Shown in pieces: positions 5,201-8,188 of a DNA stretch of 8,188 bases. The stretch covers positions 1-8,188 of the forward strand of contig CATJRT010000275.1 in assembly GCA_949742895.1 (NCBI GenBank), read 5' to 3'. This DNA is from an uncultured Eubacteriales bacterium (lineage in GTDB: Bacteria > Bacillota_A > Clostridia > Oscillospirales > Oscillospiraceae). The position numbers and the translations under genes were made by a program. The notes under the pieces are model-generated. The model was given only the letters and a program-made list of their open reading frames with translations, was not told the origin of the DNA and ran no database searches. Position 1 is the first letter of the stretch, and each line of letters starts with the position of its first letter.

Positions 5201-8188
5201 CGCCTTACCCTGCCCGATGGCGCGTATACTGTGAGCGCCGTCAGCGTCAGGACCGACGCGGCCAAGGAGGTCACCTTCGCCTCCGCCAGCGTGGAAATCG
5301 GCGAGGTGGTCTATGAGAAGCCCGCCGCCCCCGCAAACCAGCCCGAAGAGGGTACGTACACCATGCCCAGCGACAAGCTCAGCGGAACCAGCAGCAACGG
5401 TCCCATGAGCGATGAAGAGGTCAGTAGCTTCTTCCGCATCCCCGCCCTGGTCACCCTGCCCAACGGCTGGATCGTAGCGGCGTCCGACGCCCGCTGGCCC
5501 AACACCAACGACTCCCCCAACAACCTGGATACCATCGTGTCCGTCTCCAAGGATGGCGGCGAAACCTGGGAGTGGGAGATTATCAACTACTTTGCTGACT
5601 TCGCGCCCATCCAGGGTGCCACGTACTATCCCGGCACGAGCAAGCTCGCCAGCGCCTCCTTCATCGACCCCGCCCTGACTGTGGACGGCAGCGGGAAGCT
5701 CTGGATGCTGGTGGATATGCTCCCGTCCTACAGCGGAAACGCAGGCGGCAACAAGATGGGTCCGGCCAACACCGGCTTTGACGAGCAGGGCCGCCTGCTG
5801 CTCACCCACGGCGTGGCTGGCGGGACCGCCTCCACCAACGCCAGCGACTATACCTACTGCGTGGATCTGAATGCCCAGCCCTCCGAGACGGTCCAAAAGG
5901 ACGGCCAGTCCGTTGGCCTGTATCCCATCTGCGACCGGACGAACGGCATGGAGACCGGTTACTATGTGGACGTCTTTATGGACCTCTGGTACGACTATGA
6001 GGACGGAGGCATGAAGCCTGTGCTGTGCCGGCAGACCGACAGCACCCACTATGTCCAGAACAATATTTTCTATATGCAGTCTGAGTGGAAGGTCTTCTGC
6101 ACCTTCTATATCATGGTTCGCAGCGCCGAGGTGGATGAGACCACTGGCCGCCTGGTGTGGAGTGAGCCGAGGCTGCTGAACGTGAAGAATACCGGCGAGA
6201 GATTTACCGCCGTCTGCCCCGGCCGTGGCACCACCACAACCGTGACCGTGGACGGCAAGCAGACCGAACGCATCATCTTCGCCCTGTACGACAACGCCAC
6301 CGGAACTGAGCTGGCCAGTACCGTTTACTCTGACGACGGCGGCAAGACCTGGACCCGTGGCGCACGTACCCCTGATGTATCGACCAACGGCACCGGCAAG
6401 TCCAGCGAGTCCCAGTTTATCCATCTACCCAACGGTGACCTGCGGCTCTATTCCCGCAACTCTGTGGGCTACATCAGCTATGCTGACAGCTCCGACGGAG
6501 GCAAGACCTGGGGCGTGTCCAAGCTGGACAACAATCTGGGCTATTGCGGCAACTGCATGGTTTCCTTCATCAACCTGGAGGGTAAGCTGGTCGATCCCGA
6601 CAACACAGTTTATGAGAACCTGATCCTGGCCTCCTATCCCAAGGAGAACTACCGCAGCAGCGGCGTCATCCGTATCGGCTCCATCGACCCAAAGACCAAT
6701 GAGGTCACCTGGTTCAATGACGATACCATCCGCTTCCCCGGCCGCTATAACTACTCCTGCCTGACCCAGTATTTGGACGAGAACGGCAAGCCTGCCGACC
6801 TGTTCGCCGTGCTGTATGAACAGGACGACACCACGAACGCGAAGGGCGTTATGGCCATGCGGTACGTTGAACTGACCGCAGCGGACCTGCTGGGTGACGG
6901 CTGGATCTTGGTGAATGAGGTGTCCGAACCCGTTACCCTGGATGTGGACATCAGTCTGGTGGACATCATTGCGGGCGAGAGTAAGGCCATCGCCATCGAG
7001 TATTCCCCCGCAGATGCCGAGGTGCGCTGGACCTCCTCCGATGAATCCGTGGTCACCGTCAGCGGCAGCGGCGTCATCACCGGCGTGAGCGCAGGCAAGG
7101 CCGTTATCACGGTCGCCGTTACCAAGGGTTCCCTGACCCGTAGCGCTTCCATCAACGTTCTGATTCAGGGCATGGACGGCTCCATTATCTTGCCTGACCA
7201 GTACCTGAGTGGGCTGACATCAGTTACGATTCCCGGAAGCACCAGCTATGTGCTGGACGAGGACGGCGTGGAGGACGGCGTGTACATCATTTACGCTCAG
7301 TCCGGCAACCGTGTGCTGCACAACGGGAATGGCGTGACGAACCACTGCACTCCGAGCATGAGCGGGGACAAGGCCATGACCGCGAACCACGCCGCCGATA
7401 ATAGATGGAAGCCAACGGACGATCTGTGGAAGTTGGTGGAGCAGGAGGACGGTTCCTACTTCATCCAAAGCCCGACCGACGGCAAGTACCTGACCACCAC
7501 TGCCAGCGGCAGCCAGCTCGCGCTGGGCGGCGAGGGCGTCCCGTTCACCATCACCCACATAGGTAATGGCGTCTACAATGTCAAGAACGGCGACAGCTAT
7601 CTGGCTTTCTCCGGCGGCTGGAAAATGCAGAACACTGCCTTTGAGATTCGTTTCTTTGGCGAGTTTACCACCCAAGACGTTACCACCTACACCGTCACCG
7701 CCGACGGCCTCAAGGCCCTGATTTATTCCCTGGACCAGTACGAGGCCAACTACAGCCACATCCTGAACCTGGCGGGCGAGTACGACGATGAGGCCGAGGC
7801 CCTGGCGGCTCAGGCCAGAATTGACGAAGCGTCTAAGACTCTCTATGCCCAACTGCGCACCGGTAACACTACCCGCTACACCGTCACCTATGAGGTGAAC
7901 GGCGAAATCTGGGGCGTACAGAGCTACTACGTCGGGAACACCATCGTTCCCATGACCCGTCCCACTGCTCCGGCTGGTCAAGTGTTCGCCGGTTGGACCG
8001 GCCTGCCTGCCGACCTGATTATGCCTGACCACGATCTGGCGCTGGTGGCTTCCTTCCGGGCTGCCGGCGGCACCTCCAGTCAGCTGCCTGTGGTGCCGGA
8101 AATTGTTATCCCGAACCCGGATGAAGAGATCGACGACGGCGACACCCCGCTGGGCGAGCTGCCCTTCATTGACGTGGACCATGAGAAG
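2255..8188 (+). CDS. Secreted multimodular GH33 sialidase with tandem SGNH domains and SLH start (3' end missing)
   Basis: An open frame of 1978 codons runs off the window. Start ATG 2255 has AAAGGA eight bases upstream and opens a Sec signal peptide (MKKK, hydrophobic core, cut near VLA29/A30). In order: beta region (about 33-178); Pro/Thr/Glu linker (183-219); beta modules (about 222-395); degenerate SGNH domain (about 415-600); Fn3-like strands (608-690); active-looking SGNH domain (about 695-918) with G720-D-S722, G789-T-N791-D and D890-W-L-H893-P; beta spacer; GH33 sialidase (about 1050-1556); Big_2 (1559-1637); beta module (about 1640-1810); FIVAR-like helices (1815-1868); InlB_B-like repeat (1874-1934); acidic linker; LPFIDVD (1969-1975), typical of an SLH start. 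Sialidase residues: FRIP R1061, R1080, acid/base D1086 (R+25), E1385, R1401 (E+16), R1467, nucleophile Y1500 in YSCL; Asp boxes at 1098-1105, 1359-1366 and 1412-1419. It should release (or trans-transfer) sialic acid from host glycans at the cell surface; the SGNH domain may be a sialate O-acetylesterase. The sialidase call is firm; substrate, linkage and esterase target are inferred. Confidence 0.93.
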   Translation, partial: MKKKTWSRFLSLLLAAMMVVSCLPLTVLAAEGDGGATLHYLGLNDGGWIDSPTPLDIQLYNTDGSAAASITSGAKYGIVCNGKMMSSPYSVGANQVVYRADFVSGNLSKAAYQFTFTETNGGYTIGANKPDHYLTHEVVDATYTNGDSCTAYVLRQEAEIFNIAPVEGASGSYHIWVGEAGGEVEPSTPVESTEPEQPSTPVETAGPTEPVETDKPGQPASAFKAQLGSDANFNGDIVELSNALYTFTANGAAYTVSNGDVYLNIVAGKNAYPNGSNAGLVAKVEFYNGQFFISNNQGRYLAFMGTKKFDAGNAASCENLGDVYKFSLFRPAAGDEDSSEEIDGYVRLTSLDQVKDGGKYLIASKAADGIWHILYPSASGTDPYAHVAKVVDPNAKPPAPTSGEKIAKMLDSGVADNTWVFTGGAAVEGNFEQTGGQRNYMGHFEESIRWTGTATEGENSNGFSTGRQRYTVNTACSGQTLNDVVSNWDSAVARYNPRAVVYMVGQEDANSETFRADLESFVSKSLTLRDGNGFAVIQKSWDGSLANLDAIADEVLASYADTEAYARIAVVEHTGVSALDAAGHLAIANQLLAALFKRSGVSVQSLTEADRPEKYLKDAPTVAWADGVMTITLSGSFTYEVRLDSGVTVSGSGTDSAAVTDLPSGEAYTLVTRSEDGATQYKTLTGTVGGGLGEPELTAAQQKIAGLVHGKKPLTWLFMGDSITHGCAHTLGYDSVSQIFDKYLDMLDRPEDVVINTAVSSADSAGTLRAIQYRMEQFGAPDVVSIMLGTNDASVIKDTAAYKQNLESIIAKIREVNPNVVIILRSPTALITDSGNARYECGLKYGAMMKQIADADPENIIYLEQYSAMQEALNTYSWMKAGNPKALMSDWLHPGALGHVIMAKNFIKAIGLWTEDTAISNLDYVLTSPEASSVSVEAGLTVSDGVLSLNVSALGSDLGQTTLSATKDGQTWSVTAPAGEDLRLTLPDGAYTVSAVSVRTDAAKEVTFASASVEIGEVVYEKPAAPANQPEEGTYTMPSDKLSGTSSNGPMSDEEVSSFFRIPALVTLPNGWIVAASDARWPNTNDSPNNLDTIVSVSKDGGETWEWEIINYFADFAPIQGATYYPGTSKLASASFIDPALTVDGSGKLWMLVDMLPSYSGNAGGNKMGPANTGFDEQGRLLLTHGVAGGTASTNASDYTYCVDLNAQPSETVQKDGQSVGLYPICDRTNGMETGYYVDVFMDLWYDYEDGGMKPVLCRQTDSTHYVQNNIFYMQSEWKVFCTFYIMVRSAEVDETTGRLVWSEPRLLNVKNTGERFTAVCPGRGTTTTVTVDGKQTERIIFALYDNATGTELASTVYSDDGGKTWTRGARTPDVSTNGTGKSSESQFIHLPNGDLRLYSRNSVGYISYADSSDGGKTWGVSKLDNNLGYCGNCMVSFINLEGKLVDPDNTVYENLILASYPKENYRSSGVIRIGSIDPKTNEVTWFNDDTIRFPGRYNYSCLTQYLDENGKPADLFAVLYEQDDTTNAKGVMAMRYVELTAADLLGDGWILVNEVSEPVTLDVDISLVDIIAGESKAIAIEYSPADAEVRWTSSDESVVTVSGSGVITGVSAGKAVITVAVTKGSLTRSASINVLIQGMDGSIILPDQYLSGLTSVTIPGSTSYVLDEDGVEDGVYIIYAQSGNRVLHNGNGVTNHCTPSMSGDKAMTANHAADNRWKPTDDLWKLVEQEDGSYFIQSPTDGKYLTTTASGSQLALGGEGVPFTITHIGNGVYNVKNGDSYLAFSGGWKMQNTAFEIRFFGEFTTQDVTTYTVTADGLKALIYSLDQYEANYSHILNLAGEYDDEAEALAAQARIDEASKTLYAQLRTGNTTRYTVTYEVNGEIWGVQSYYVGNTIVPMTRPTAPAGQVFAGWTGLPADLIMPDHDLALVASFRAAGGTSSQLPVVPEIVIPNPDEEIDDGDTPLGELPFIDVDHEK

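Noticed and set aside
2366..6424. 1352-codon open frame on the minus strand
   Set aside because: It lies entirely inside the sialidase gene in the codon-aligned antisense frame. GC-rich codon use removes stops there. The product is a low-complexity Gly/Val/His/Ala sequence with no domain, signal or ribosome site, while the plus frame has clear catalytic motifs throughout.
7220..8182. 320-codon open frame on the minus strand
   Set aside because: It is the same antisense effect over the C-terminal modules of the large protein, with Val/Gly/His-rich composition and no recognisable domain.
1..8188. CRISPR array, insertion sequence, tRNA or rRNA
   Set aside because: No regularly spaced direct repeats, transposase motifs with terminal repeats, cloverleaf or ribosomal RNA sequence were seen on either strand.

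Overview
The window looks like chromosome from a Gram-positive gut Clostridia bacterium, most plausibly an Oscillospiraceae (Flavonifractor/Pseudoflavonifractor-like) mucosal commensal. This is inferred from the roughly 60% GC coding sequence beside a very AT-rich intergenic region, the style of the signal peptide, and the Big_2, InlB_B-like and S-layer-homology (SLH) modules of the large surface protein. It cannot be proved from this sequence alone.

Layout: (1) Positions 1-201 hold a strong hairpin (47-68) and a probable promoter for the next gene; no gene is supported there. (2) 202-984 (+) encodes a 260-residue ZIP-family metal transporter in which the transmembrane-4 metal motif reads HNVPVG instead of HNxPEG. 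(3) 985-1055 carries two back-to-back hairpins with A and T tracts on both sides, a bidirectional terminator between convergent genes. (4) 1095-1901 (-) encodes an AraC-family regulator. (5) 1902-2254 is the divergent control region. It has a perfect-consensus promoter for the regulator and a good promoter for the right-hand gene, with overlapping -35 boxes, followed by an approximately 260-nt leader containing hairpins and a marginal 58-codon ORF. (6) 2255 to the window end (+) is one uninterrupted reading frame of 1978 codons that runs off the edge.

The large gene is the main content. It encodes a secreted multimodular glycosidase: signal peptide, beta-rich modules, a degenerate SGNH-hydrolase-like domain, a second SGNH domain with an intact catalytic Ser-Asp-His set, a complete GH33 sialidase domain, Big_2, a beta module, a FIVAR-like helical segment, an InlB_B-like repeat and, in the last ten residues, what looks like the start of an SLH domain. 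The likely job is to act on sialylated, possibly O-acetylated, glycans at the cell surface: the esterase would remove acyl groups that block the sialidase. The coupling is inference; the two catalytic residue sets are seen directly.

The AraC-type gene is divergent and its promoter interlocks with that of the sialidase gene, so it is the obvious candidate regulator, with a sugar or glycan-derived signal as likely inducer. The ZIP transporter is convergent, separated by terminators, and probably unrelated in function.
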